Below, piece after piece: positions 11,805 through 24,200 of a DNA stretch of 64,000 bases (its first letter is position 1; every line of letters starts with the position of its first letter). The notes under the pieces are model-generated. The model had not been told where the DNA came from. It saw nothing but the letters and a program-made list of their open reading frames with translations, and ran no database searches. Made by a program: the position numbers and the translations under genes. Where the stretch lies: contig CM035807.1 in the NCBI GenBank assembly GCA_020466095.1, forward strand, positions 16,038,985 through 16,102,984, in the 5' to 3' direction. This DNA comes from Chlorops oryzae. Its lineage: Eukaryota; Arthropoda; Insecta; Diptera; Chloropidae.

Positions 11805-14204
11805 TGTACTCCGTATGAGTGATGCCTTTTGTGAAAAAAAATTTCTCAGTGTAAAATTAAAACAAAATTTTTTTAGCTTCCTTGTTTTATTGTCTAACAG
11901 AATCTGTTTAGATCGTCTCTCTATCTTAATTGGTTGTTGAGATATAAAATTTTGAAAAAAGCCTTAATAAAAAAGGACTTGCCAGGATATCTCAAGGACT
12001 ATTCAAAATTAAAATCTAAAAAGTGGTCTCCACAGTATTTTTAGATGAAACCTATCGAAAAATCAACAAAATTTAAAAATTCCTTTCAGGGTGGCACAAC
12101 CCGTCAGACCCTTTAATATTTTTCTATACATACAACAATGTCTGAATGCAGTCAACTTGAAGTCAACATTTTTCGAATTCCGTTAAGGCTCACCGAGCTC
12201 AAAATACCTCAACAAAAATATAAATTTAAATGATATAGAAAATCAATACGATTGAAGACGGATTTGTAAAAAATCAAATTTCAATGTTCTCTAATTTCAA
12301 TTTCCAAAATAAATCGAACTATATAGGTACATCCATTTCTCTTCAAACGTATTCGATCGCGTACAAAGGACTTTGTTTGGGCGCTACCACAAAAATCAAG
12401 TTACATAAAATTTAAAGAGAATTGAAATTTTATAAAATTGAGCGCGCACATGTGTAATACCACAAACAGCGCCGTTTCGGACTTCCATTGAGCGATGCCA
12501 ATAAAATGCACACACACACACACTAACACACCTTCAATGAAGCCCACCACATACACATGCATGTTTACGGATATTCTTATCGCCGCCGGGCAATTTAATT
12601 TTGTTGTCAACCAATAACCATCCGCCAAACAACAATACAACAGTGCAATATAACAACAAAACAACGATAGTAACGCAACAAGATTTCACAAAACATCACA
12701 TCAAATTCTTTTTCTATTTTTTTCAGTTTTTTCTTTTTGATAAATTTAGTCCAAAATGACAAAATCAGGCGAGTGAAATATTTTTTACGGCCATTTAAAT
12801 CGAAAGATTGCTATCCAAACAATAAATGTCCATGCATAAAATAGTTTTAATGGCCTATGCAAGTTCATTTATCCGAAATTCCATTTAATTTCAATGAGGA
12901 TATTAGGTGAGCACTCCCATTCGGGTGGCTCTTCCTCAATCTCTGCTCCTGCTCCTGCCACTGACACTCCTACTGCCACTGTCGCTGCTCCTGCCACTAT
13001 CGCTGCTCCACACACTGGCTCTCTCTATCCTTTTCGCCTTGTTGCACGCGCTATGCCATGCAATATAAATTTCCTAATGTTTATGCAATTCAAATTGTGT
13101 TTTAGTTCGAGTGTATTATGGACGCAACATTTGGGGCGGCGCACAGTGCCGCGTCTCCAAACATCCGGTGCCCAAAAATAGAAGATGTTGCGCCAGAGCT
13201 ATGAAAGTTGGCGGTGACGTTTTCTTTGTATGAAATAAAAAAATTTCGAAAAAATTTTGATACCACCCTAACCTCCTGCTCCAATACAATACAAAGAGTG
13301 AACCAAATCTCGCAATTTTAGACCAACAGAGCTGAAGTTTGGAACAGAACCCTAAAACTGGAAAAATTTAATATGGATATGCTGTCACGCCCACTCAAAG
13401 CTGATAAAAAGAGCACTTATAAAAACCCCCTGAAAATCGTATGAAAATTTCAAAAAGCTTGTTCAATGTGAAATATATTTAAAATTTCAATAGGTTTTTA
13501 ACAGCAAAAATAAAAGAAGTCCTGGCCCAGCCTTGACAGAGAAAAAAGTGTACGATCTAAGATTTCTGCGAAAAAAAAATTTCGAAAAGATCACTTTTGA
13601 TTTTTATTGATATTTGGCCGCAAGCGCGACACTGTGTGGCGACCTCTTAAATGCATTCGTTATCATCGTGAGTGTTGACATTGGATTCAACGCTTTCAGC
13701 GTCAGTCGGCACAACGTGGAACTTTATAATTTACCTCGGAAAGTGCTGAAATTTTCGACCAGCTCGTTTTGACTATATTTACAAAATGCGAATTTGTATT
13801 TTATTTCTCATATTTATTCAGTTACGTTGGCGATTACCAAACAGATAATTCGCGAAACGAAAATTCCGAATGTATCAGAAAATATTTCAAACATCAAAGG
13901 TGGAAAAAGGATTAAATATACTTACATATAAATTATATGCGTAGGATACATCTCGTTTTGGATTTTTTCTCCTAGGACCTTTTAGACATTTAACGCTTTA
14001 AACGCTTTTTTACTCAATTACTATGGTCCATTTTGTGTTTTTTTTTTTAGAAAAAAGTTCCATAGATGATAGTCCTCTGTTAGGTAGCTCAATATCCTAC
14101 TTCAAAAATTTATTAATTAATTCGTTAATTTATGTACCTTATTCGTTGGATAAAAGTACCATCGAAATCTACTGAAAAATATTTCTGTAAACGTTGAATG
14201 CTTA
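11805..14204. other. Noncoding stretch
   Basis: No supported gene. At about 11843-11960 is a segment related to 34012-34130 (CTCAGTGTA followed by CTTGTTTTATT and TATAAAATTTTG), so a diverged dispersed repeat is present. A CA microsatellite lies at 12508-12524. The ORF at 12894-13181 is made of CTCCTGCCACTG-type degenerate trinucleotides and looks non-genic. Confidence 0.5.
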
Positions 14205-14403
14205 TACACCGAGAGAAATAACAACAGTTAAATCAACTACTTAGAACAGTTAAAGTAAGAGTGGTCAAATAAACTGTATTCTGCGTTAAATGCACTGAAA
14301 AAGGCAGTCAAATGAACAGTTGAAAAAAAGTTACTTTTTATGTTCAAATTCGCTTTTGTTCACTTAGACGTATAAGTTCGCATTCTGATCAACCGTCTCC
14401 GGG

Positions 14404-14476
14404 GGTTTGATAGCTCAGTGCTTTAAACTGTGACTCGACAGTCGTGAGCTTCGGGGTTCTATCCCTGCTGGCGGCG
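14404..14476 (+). other. tRNA-like module a inside TIR element 3
   Basis: TAGCTCAGTGC (about 14411) is close to the pol III A box TRGCNNAGYNGG. ACTGT and ACAGT (about 14428-14443) form a stem with a short loop in anticodon-arm position. GGGGTTCTATCCC (about 14454) is a B box with one key change (purine after TTC replaced by T). Spacing is tRNA-like. The acceptor stem is not evident and the loop is one base short, so this is a tRNA-like remnant rather than a gene. Confidence 0.55.
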
Positions 14477-14699
14477 GGAATTTTTATGAACTTTTTTTAA
14501 ATTACAGTTTTTTTTTTGTTCAGAGTGTAGTTGTTTTGGAAGACATAAATTTTCTTCGAAATTTTTAAGGTCTTATTTGATTTAATTTTTTGTTTAATGG
14601 TTCATTTTCAAGCAAAAAATTTTGGGAGTGAAACAATTCCTTAAGCACGTTCCCCAAAACTTGAGCAACCATAAACTCAAGTGACCAACAAATTAAATT

Positions 14700-14775
14700 C
14701 ATTCGTTTAGCGTAATGGTTAAGACATTCGCCCAGCGAAGTGGAGGTCAGCGGCTCAAGGCTCGGCCGAGGCGAG
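14700..14775 (+). other. tRNA-like module b inside TIR element 3
   Basis: TAGCGTAATGGTTAAGAC (about 14708) is a strong A-box/D-arm match. TTCGC and GCGAA (about 14728-14742) pair around a three-base loop at the anticodon-arm position. The B-box position, CGGCTCAAGGCTC, is poor. The module ends GGCCGAGGCGAG, sharing AGGCG with modules in elements 1 and 2. It is probably a decayed tRNA-derived unit. Confidence 0.5.
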
Positions 14776-15106
14776 AAAATTTAAAGAGATGAAAAAGAAA
14801 AAAATTTAAATAGAAACAAATAAATAAAGAAAAAATATAATAATTTAATAAAAAAAAAAAAAAATATTAATAAAAGAAGATAAAAAAAAAAGTCAAAGCA
14901 AAAAATAAATTATTTTTTCCCAGTCGCTGGTGACAGTTGATTTAACCGCGAGACAGTTATATCAACCATGAGGTAGTTATATCCTTATTGACTATGTTTG
15001 TACTGTTGAGTTGACCGCTACTGTACATAAGCTAAGAATTAACGGTGAACTCGGTTATTTTAATCTGCTTTTTCAGTTAATATAACTACCTTTTTCTTTC
15101 GGTGTA

Positions 15107-16000
15107 GGTGTATAAACTTCATCAAAAAACATGCTTACATACATACACATACATATATAGAGAATTTTGTCCTGTTTTAGTCGAATTAATTTCTATATAT
15201 AATATTTCACAGATGAAAGCTTAGAGAAAATAAAGAATCGAAGACTTCACAGAGCTTCCTTTTTTTGATTCGAATAAAAACTAAAGTATGTATTCTTGGT
15301 CAAAAAACATCCCGAATAAGAAGGTAATTTTTCATCTTTAGTAGCTCCACAATTTTTCTGCAATTACTACGATATGAGCATTCCTCGCTTATAAGCTTTT
15401 GAATTGCTTATATCCGAAAATGAGTGTCTTTCCGTTTTTTTTTTTTCAAGGTTTTATTTTTCCTTCCTAGAATGCGCTTGAACTGATGGCACATGCCATC
15501 GGAGAGGAAACTTATAATTTTAAGGATGTTAAAACGACATTCACTCACAAGAGCAAGAAAAGCAAAGCTAAGCAACCAAGGCGAAAAACTTTTTAAACTC
15601 GTTAAAACGAATTGTGTTACAATTGCCAAATTGAGAATGGAACAGCGTCAGAAAATTCAATTGCAGACACAAAAGTGTGTTCTCTTGAAACTAAGAAAGA
15701 AAGGGCAAAAAAAAAAAAAAAGGACGCAATAAAACGGAAACTACTTTAAACTTTTTTTTGGCGTATTTAACTGTTTTAAAGTACTGAGCACATTCAATTT
15801 TATGCCAAAAATTGTTTTAAGAAATCTAAGGAACGCATATGCTTCGATCTTTTCGCACTTGAAACGAAGAAATAGACATGCAATATTATGCATACTGCTG
15901 TGTTCAACATAATAGGACCGATTTCGAGGACTTTCGGGAAGAAATTTGAACACAGCAAAATAAGACAGTGAACAACCGATATGAAGTCATTCTTACATGT
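15107..16000. other. Noncoding stretch
   Basis: No supported gene. Short ORFs at 15408-15732 are Lys-rich and overlap on both strands, without motifs. A TACA/TATA microsatellite lies at about 15135-15160. Confidence 0.55.
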
Positions 16001-16650
16001 TTGATAGATTGATAGATTTATAGATTGATAGATTAGTAGATTTATAGATTGATAGATTGATTGATTGATTGATTGATTGATTAATTAATTGATTGATAGA
16101 TTGATAGATTGCTAGATTAATATATTGATAGAAAAATAGATTGATAGATTGATTGATTGATTGATAGATTTATAGATTGATTGATTGATTCATTGATTCA
16201 TTGATTGTTTTATTGATTGATTGATTGATTGATTGATAGATTGATAGATTGATAGATTGATAGATTGATAGATTGATAGATTGATAGATTGATAGATTGA
16301 TAGATTGCTAGATTAATAGATTGATAGATTAGTAGATTGATACCTTGATATATTGATACATTGATACCTTGATAGATTGATAGATTGGTTGATAGATTGA
16401 TAGATTGATAGATTGGTAGATTAATGGATTGATAGATTTATACATTGATGGATATATAGATAAATTGATTTATGGATTGATAAACTGATATATTGATAGA
16501 TTTATAGATTGATAGATTGATAGATTGATAGATTGATTGATTGATAGATTGGTAGATTAATAGATTGATAGATTTATAGATTGATGGATTGATAGATAAA
16601 TTGATTTATGGATTGATAAACTGATAGATTGATAAATTGCTAGATTGACT
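16001..16650 (+). repeat. GATT/GATA simple-sequence array (~650 bp)
   Basis: This is a continuous degenerate array of GATTGATA and GATTGATT units, purest at about 16205-16310, with interspersed TTTATAGA and TTGATACC variants. Degeneration at the edges indicates age. There is no coding content. Confidence 0.95.
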
Positions 16651-18330
16651 AATTTTGTACAATCTTCATTTACAGTCCCTTCTATTATGTAAGTACTTCA
16701 ATTTTATTGACTCCGATTGTAAATTTTTACTTCATTCGATTTCTGCTTCATCGACTATTTGACAGCCGTGTCCGTTTAAATTTAATTCAAATCGGTCTGT
16801 CCAACGAAACGATTGAGAAAATGGAATTTTAATAGAGCTCAAATTTCCCCAACGATAAAATGCATTCTCTCTTTGCCACAAAAAAAAAAAAAATCGCAAC
16901 TTGTTCGCGCATCAAAATTGCTATTCTCAGTTTCAGTTTTCAAGTGAATTCCCTTAGATCGTCTCTTCTCGCATGGCTGTAAGGAAATATATCGTCTCAA
17001 ATTTGTCACGCCATTAAAAGATATAGCCCCGAAAGCATGTCGAAACCCACATACATACATTTACATCCATATGTGTGTGTGTGTCTAAGTTCATATGCAC
17101 TTCATCAAGAGACTTCCTTCCGTTCGAAGGAGGGAAACTTGTGGTACTTCTCTTAAAGCGATGCTCATTGAAATTATTCTTTGACTTCTCATCGCTGTGG
17201 ATGGCTACAGCTGGAGATGCTATCATACTTCCCCATTAGGTTTGGTTTTAAAGAAAGAAAAGAAAAAAAACAGAATAACGAAGGATATCTTTCCTCTTTG
17301 AAAGGCTTCGTCATATTTTCTTTTTTTTTTTTTTTTCTTCACGTACAAATGTAATTTCCACAAGTTTGCACACTCTTGAAGCATTCAATCAACTTTACCA
17401 ACAATCTCATGCACTGCAGCACGAATTACACTCGCAAACACACATCGACATAAATGTAAAATTTAAAGAAGCCACTTGCTGATGACGACGGCGATTACGA
17501 TGATGATGATGATGATAATGTTGGCATGGTGAATCCCCTTTTCTTTGGCCTCAAATGCTTCTAGGCCAAAACATCAAAGTTTGCTGATTGAGTACGTTTA
17601 ATATTTACGCGTTAGCATGAGAAATCTGAGCAAAAATTACGATAAATATATTCAAAAAATTCTAAACAAGAAAAACCTTTAAAGCTTTCCAAATTAAATA
17701 AAATATCTCATGCTACTTTTTCCATTTGAATTCCCTTAGTTGAAACAATTTTAATTTTAAATGTTGTTCCTGGCTGATTTATATTGATATTAAGTGGGCT
17801 GCTAATTGAAAATTGTTATAAAAGCTACGAAATTATTTTTTGACTTGTTAAAAACTTCAGTGTAAAACATAAATTTAATTTTATTTAAAGGATTTTAATG
17901 AAATTTCTATTAGACCATAAAACTTTGAAAATAGATTACATACAGCAACATGGAATTCAAACGGCTAATTAAATTATGAAGCAAAAACAATGCACTCACT
18001 AAAGATATGGGAAAGTTTATTTGAAGGAGGGATTCGGTTTATTAATTTCAAATTGGAAGGAGAAAATTATACAACGGCACTCAAAGTTTTTTATACAAAA
18101 AATGCAATTCAAATTATATTATTTGAAATAAAATTCATGGTAAATTAAATCATAAATTTTTTTTGCAGTCTTTTGACTCGCCGATTATGGATTGGAAAGC
18201 CCGTGAATTTGAAAATTCTTCTGGCATCAAAATCAAATATCGTTTGTTTTTGCTTGCCAAAAATCTATATTTTTCCTCGTGCAAAGAATGACCAAATATA
18301 ATTTAAAACACTCAATCATTAAAATTTTCG
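16651..18330. other. Noncoding stretch
   Basis: No supported gene. It contains GT repeats (17072-17083), a GAT trinucleotide run (17495-17515) and T runs near 17320. ORFs are short and motif-free. Confidence 0.55.
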
Positions 18331-18714
18331 GTCAATTAATTAATCAATCAATCGACTAACCAACCCATCAATCCACCATGTAATCAACATATCTATCAAT
18401 CAATAAATTAATAAATATATCAATCAATTGATCTTTCCATCAATCTATCAATCAACCATTATTTAATCAATCAATCAATATATATATAAATCAAAATATC
18501 AATTAATCAATTAATTAATTAATCAGTTAATGAATAAATGAATTAATCAATTAATCAATTAATCAAATAAACAATTAATCAATTAATAAATTAATCAAGT
18601 AATCGATTAATTAATTAATCAATTAATCAATTGGTCAATTAATCAATTAATCAATTAATCAATTAATCAATCAATCAATTAATCAATCAATCAATTAATC
18701 AATCAACCAATTAA
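18331..18714 (+). repeat. AATC/AATTAATC simple-sequence array (~380 bp)
   Basis: The stretch is dominated by AATTAATC and AATCAATC units, the complement strand of the GATT motif found 1.7 kb upstream. It is least degenerate at about 18640-18700. Confidence 0.95.
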
Positions 18715-19710
18715 ACCAGAACCACCAATGGCGTTTTAAGTGAAAGTTTTCACATATTTGCAAATTTGTCATGCCGTTCAGTACTAACAAAAACACTTCA
18801 TAAGGGTTCCGAAGTATTGAAAAATATCCAAGAGTGGACCAAATAAGATTATTTTTGTGATAGTGCTATTGAAAGTGGAGGTCCAAAAAACAGGTTTCAA
18901 CAATTTGGCGCTTAAAACGTTATTTTCGGCTCCGCTTCAATTAATCATTTAATCAACCTTCAATGTACTAAATAACTTTATATAAAGCCTTTTTCATTAA
19001 ATGAAAGAAACATATCGATATACAATCTACGCAGAATAAACTGATTTATTCTTGTCTTGTCTACACAACATCCAAATACCCTATTTCTGGCAGATATTAA
19101 TTTCATCCACTCCATCGACGATTAACGCAAACGAACCGAAAGCTTTTTTCCTGGGCCTCATCGCCGCCATCGTTAAACACAAACTAAGTAAAATATGAAC
19201 TCAAATAGTTACTTTTCATTAAAGTTGAATAAAATTTTCGAGCAAACTCGAAGCACTTAAAAAAATTAAACAATCGTTAAGGCCAAGTAACTTTGAGGAA
19301 AACTTTGCTAACAAAAAAAAAAACAAAAAAGAAAAGAGAATTTTTCTTACCATAATTAGTTGCATTCTTTGCCCATAATTAAGATGCTCACTCAGTACTC
19401 TACTCTCACCACATTAAGTGATACAACACTGCACAGCCATGCACTCTCGCAAAGTTTCAAGAAAGTATTACGAAAAAAAAAAAAACGAATGAAAAAGTGA
19501 AAAGCTTAGAAACGAAATAATTTGTGAAGTGCATAAATTTTCTCAGTTTATTCTGCGTTGGATTTTTGTGTTTTTTATTTATATGTTTTGGTTCTTGTTT
19601 TGATGGACTAAAATTCGATGTTATATTTTCTCCCTGAAGCCGTTTGAAAGGTCCTTGCGCAATTCGAACGACAGGTCATACAACCATCCATTTTATTAAT
19701 TTTAAGTCGA
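18715..19710. other. Noncoding stretch
   Basis: No supported gene or recognisable element was seen. The sequence is AT-rich with several A runs (19312-19335, 19471-19487). Confidence 0.5.
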
Positions 19711-19712
19711 TT

Positions 19713-20830
19713 CCCAAGTAGCAAAATAGGTCGAAAATTGGTAAATTCTTACCTATATTAGGTCAGAATATTTATGCTTTTGACACTAACCTAAATAGGT
19801 CGAATATTACGTCGATTCGACGTCGAGTCGACGTAAGTGGGGAATAGATTGGAAGTCGATTGGCGGTAATAATAGGTCATAATAGGGCATTTCGACTTCA
19901 AAGTCAGGGCGAAAAGAAGTCCGTTTACCTAATATTAGTCGAAAAGAAGTCGCAATGACCAATTTTCGACCTAATTGGACTTATGAGTAAAACGAAAGAG
20001 AACGTAAAAGGAAACGAAAAAAGTGAGAGAGAGAGAGTAACAGAGAAAGATATAAATACATAATATCTTACTCAGTCATTCGTATTACTCGAAAGCAGAA
20101 ATGAACGAGAGATTTTTTTCTTCGTGTGTCTTAAGAAATAAATAATAAATAAAATATGGACTTCATTAAAAATTATTTTGCGCTTAATAAGTCCCAAAAA
20201 CATATGCCCGCTGAGATTTTTCGTGAAAGTGTTCCTTCTACTTCTTCATTTTTAAGGGGCTTTCTCATTGATGGAAATTAAATAAATATTGCTTGAAAAA
20301 AATTGTTTTTCTTAAAGAAAAAACATATGCAGAAAAATAATTCTCAATTTGCCATTCGAAAAACATGGCGGAGCTCGACCTATTTTGACCTAATTCGACT
20401 TTAAAGTCAAACCGACTATGAAGTCCAAAAATCAAGTCCGCTCGACTTTGAAGTCGAAGCATGCAACAAAATAAGTCAACTTTTGACCCTATTTCGCCCT
20501 ATAAGTCAAACGGACTTTAAAGTCGAATTTTAGTCAAAAAATTGGTCTGTTTGCCTTGAAAAATTACCTAATTTGGAATTCAAAGTTAAGTCAATTTTAA
20601 GTCACTCAATAGGGAATTTTTTACCTATTTTCGACCAAAAATCGACTTGGAAGTCGAAGCGACTTTGAAGTCATGAAATAGGTAGAATAGAGGTAATTTG
20701 GACCTTCGAAACGGACTTTTAAGTTAGGTCATATTTAAGGCCGGAAAATAGGTCAGAAATAGGGTATTTTCAACCAAAATAGGTCGATTCGACTTGCTGC
20801 TGGTCGAATCGCTCTATTTTGCTGCTTGGG
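19713..20830. mobile_element. TIR element 4, GGTCGA-motif-rich
   Basis: The left end CCCAAGTAGCAAAATAG and right end, read inward, CCCAAGCAGCAAAATAG differ at one base. Both sides are flanked by TT (19711-19712, 20831-20832), a possible 2-bp duplication. Within about 300 bases of each end the sequence is filled with AGGTCGA, AAGTCGA, GACTTNAAAGTC and related palindromic motifs. The centre (20000-20330) is ordinary AT-rich sequence with a GA patch. No transposase and no clear tRNA-like module were found. It shares its layout with elements 1-3, 5 and 6. Confidence 0.75.
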
Positions 20831-20832
20831 TT

Positions 20833-23490
20833 GGTTTCATGATTCCCTTTATTTGTTTTTTTTTATAATTAAAATATAGGATTATATATAAATTAAAGGA
20901 TTTATAGACAATGTAAATGTATTGATTTTCAATTCAAAAAGTTCTTCGTTTGGCCATTTTTAGAAATACGAATTGACCAAAATAATGGAATTATTATAAG
21001 ATAGCATTACAGATAGTTAAAAAGAAGTTCAACACCCCAACTTTTGAAGCAGTTTCTCGGCTATAAGGAGTCCTTTGATGAATAATACTTTCTCTTTAAT
21101 TCTGCGATATATAAGATGCTCTTTTCAGTCAAATCAAACTATGGTTCCTGAGAACTGAATGAAGGTGAAAGGATTTCCAAAAGATTCGTTGATGGCAACG
21201 ATATTTTGATGTTAAAGGTATAAAGTAAATCTCAATATTCCCAGGCAAGCAATTCAGTACTCAAATGGGAATGAAGTCAGAATTTTGTGCTTCTGATGAT
21301 GATGATGGTTAATTAACACCCATACAAAATACTCGATGTTTTAAAGGGCGCAAGAAGGGGTTGGTTTTGGGGGTTCAAAAACCCTCTAAAATGCAAAAAA
21401 ATTTTATACCTAAAACGCCTTCTAAAATAATATTCTGCGTACACGTCTGTCTGCCACTGACTATGTCGACAAGAATCGACAGAAATTATCTCAAATACCA
21501 TTCAATTTGGTTATTAAGATATAGGTTCTTCTAAAAATTATGAAAACTGTAAGTGGATGAATTTGCAAAATCTCAGGACCAGAATTTAGAATAAATTTTC
21601 TTGTATTTTCCTTTTAAGTCGTTGATTTCACATTTAGGCATCTCCACACGGACATGACACCTATTTATGTGATAAATTTTAAGTCCAAAAATCAAGAATT
21701 CTTTGATTTCTCAAAGACTTTTAAAATTTCTATGAAGATCTGGTAGGCAATCAGATATATACGGGCGCTACAAAAACGTTACTTTTTAAGGAAATGAATT
21801 TCCTTCACTTCAAAAAAAAAAAAACCCAAAATCCTTCTCAGAATGATAACACATTATGTTGGAAAACATTCGACCTCAACAATTTTCATTAGCGGTCTCA
21901 TCACATGACCCTTAACAGTTTGCTTCACTAAACGGTTCAATCTTATGAAAAAAATGTTGCTGCAACATTCCGAACTGCGCATGCTTTCTCCACGAAAGCG
22001 CTCTCGTATTATCTGAATCTTGAACATCTTCCGAGTATCTTTGCCTTAAATATGGTACATTTTGCAGCAAAACGAACAATATCCATTCAAAATCTATGGC
22101 GAACAATTTTATTTTTTGTTTTTTTTGTTTATTGTCTAAAGAAGCCGACAACGGAATTATATGCTACAAGTCCTTTAAGGCGTTGAAGCAACGTAGGTCC
22201 ATGACTGGGTACCCAATCAAATCAGTGATTAATTAAAATCCCAAAAAGGTTTCTTTTTATAAACTATATGAAGCTGTAAGCCTAGGTTTTGTTGCTTTAT
22301 ATTCCATCCTCCTTGAAGCAGGCGAAAAACAATCAAACAAACAAAGAAACAAAAGACGAAGTTTTAATAAAAAAAAGTTTGGAATCAATCTAAATACATG
22401 CCATTAAGGTTCAAGGTCACATTTGGGTTGACATTTGTTTGAGTTTATTATTTTTTTTATATTTTTTTTAAATATTTTTTTTGTGAGTAAGCCCAGGTGA
22501 AATTGTCTGTGAAGACGTTTGTGTGTGTGTGTGTGTCTGCAACATTTTTAAAAAGGTCAATGGACGATAAAAAAATACTTTTGTCAGCGGATTAAAGAAA
22601 AAAGATATGTCGAAAAAAAAAAAATTTTAAGAATTTCAAAGGGAAGCTGTAAAAGTTGCCTTTGAAATGAATTTAAAGAATTTTTCAATAAAAAAAAAAA
22701 TAAATAAATAAAAAGAAATGAGTTGATATTTTTCTTTGAGGGTTCACCATTTAAGAATCTATTCGACCTTCAAATAGTACAAAGCAAAGCGTAAAGGGTC
22801 TCTTTTTTTCTTTCTCTCCATATGAAAATATTTTTAACTAAAACTTTTGTCTATTATTTTCCCCAACATTCCGCGGATAGCTGGATTTATTAGCCCCACA
22901 CAAAAAAAAAAAAAAACACACACACAAAATTGGGTAAGCCGACTTTTAATGGAAGAACAATTTAATCAACGCTTTTGAAATTTTGTGTCGAAATGAAATT
23001 TCGTGCAGAGAATCCCAAATAATATTATAAAAGGTCAACAGAAAATACCCAAAACACTAATGAAGAAAGCAGAAGTAGCAGCAAAAAACAAAAAAAATAA
23101 ATAAATAAATAAAAATTCCAATGAAATTTTTTCCAAAGCCTTCATATCATTTGACATCATTGAGGCTTAAGACCATCCAATTTATTGGGTTAATGACTCT
23201 CTTTAAAGGAGAATTTCAATGCTCTTAATGAAAAATGAAAAAAGGGCCTTAATCAAAAATTAAAAAAAAAAAAAAAAAAAAAGGGGGAAGGAACGCTCAA
23301 ATGAAAAGAAACTCATTATATGCCTTCATCATCGTGGTAAGAAATCGTTTCATCCATGCCTTTGATTTTTCCAGCATCTCATTGTGTATGTGTGTGGTGT
23401 GGCATTTCCTTTAGCTTTTTAAACCAAAAGAAGAAGAAAAAAAACCGTTTTCAAGATTTTGTATATTTCATTCAAATTTTAATACAATTA
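20833..23490. other. Noncoding stretch
   Basis: No supported gene. A GT microsatellite lies at 22522-22538 and A-rich runs are frequent (22612-22626, 22689-22712, 22900-22925, 23262-23284). Confidence 0.55.
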
Positions 23491-24200
23491 ATGTAATCAG
23501 GCATAATTATGCATCAGCGCCGTTTCTCAATGACTTAACCCAACCCCGCAGCCCATAGAGCAAAGCATAGAAATTTCATAATTGTATACCTTTGATCTAT
23601 GAGCAATTGAGATGCGAGCACTTGAAATGCGTGTATTCCACTGCATGCATCACATAATAAACAATTCACGAAATCAGTTAAAGAACTCCACTTAATTGTC
23701 TAACAAATGAAATTATGCCAGCTTATTTTGAGCCTCTTCATCAGGGATGCATCAAATGTGCGATACGCAGCCGGGAACGGAACGAACGTTGTCTGAAGTG
23801 TTGCAACAATGAAGCATAACACATAATAATAGAGACACGTATAAGCGTGTACAATGCATCATGCAGACGTAATGGATGCTTGATGTAATTTCATGTACAT
23901 AATGCAAGGTGCCAAAATGGATAGCGTGGGCCGCGCGGCATGGGTCGGCATCGTTTGTATGTATGTATGTATGTACATATGTGGGAATCCACCTTAACGC
24001 CCATGGAAATATTGCATTTTAAAAATGGCAAAGCGTTGCTTCGGGGTTCGGGACTCTCTTGTGTCTGTGTTGCCTGTTTGGCTCTTTTGCCGTTTGTCGG
24101 TTGATGTTTGTGAAAACAATTAGCGTACAATTTAAATGCAGACAAGTGTAAAATACATGCAAAACGTTGTGGAAAGAGTGTAACTAGCTAAGTGAAGTCG
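23491..24200. promoter_or_regulatory. Possible noncoding regulatory segment
   Basis: This segment is less AT-biased and less repetitive than its surroundings. It contains AATTATGCAT, CTTTGATCT (about 23591, a TCF/Pangolin-type match) and several CAATTAA homeodomain-type cores, plus a TGTATG microsatellite at 23953-23980. Such motifs occur by chance in AT-rich DNA. The call rests on impression only; no gene is attached nearby. Confidence 0.15.

Larger units (their letters stand above)
14207..15104. mobile_element. TIR element 3, TA-flanked, with two tRNA-like modules
   Basis: Ends are CACCGAGAGAAA (14207) and TTTCTTTCGGTG (ending 15104), nearly perfect inverted repeats flanked by TA (14205-14206 and 15105-15106). 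Subterminal arrays of CAGTTAAATCAAC/GACAGTTATATCAACC motifs occupy both ends (14225-14335 and 14930-15090). The interior has two plus-strand tRNA-like modules and an A-rich stretch at 14780-14910. No transposase ORF is seen. The plan is the same as in elements 1 and 2 with a different motif sequence. Confidence 0.75.

Noticed and set aside
12894..13181. 95-residue Ala/Pro/Thr-rich ORF
   Set aside because: It consists of degenerate CTCCTGCCACTG trinucleotides followed by unrelated sequence, lacks a domain and has no splice or polyadenylation context.
14404..14775. Functional tRNA genes
   Set aside because: The A and B boxes are good but acceptor stems do not close and anticodon loops have the wrong size; they lie inside TIR elements. 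They are kept only as tRNA-like modules.
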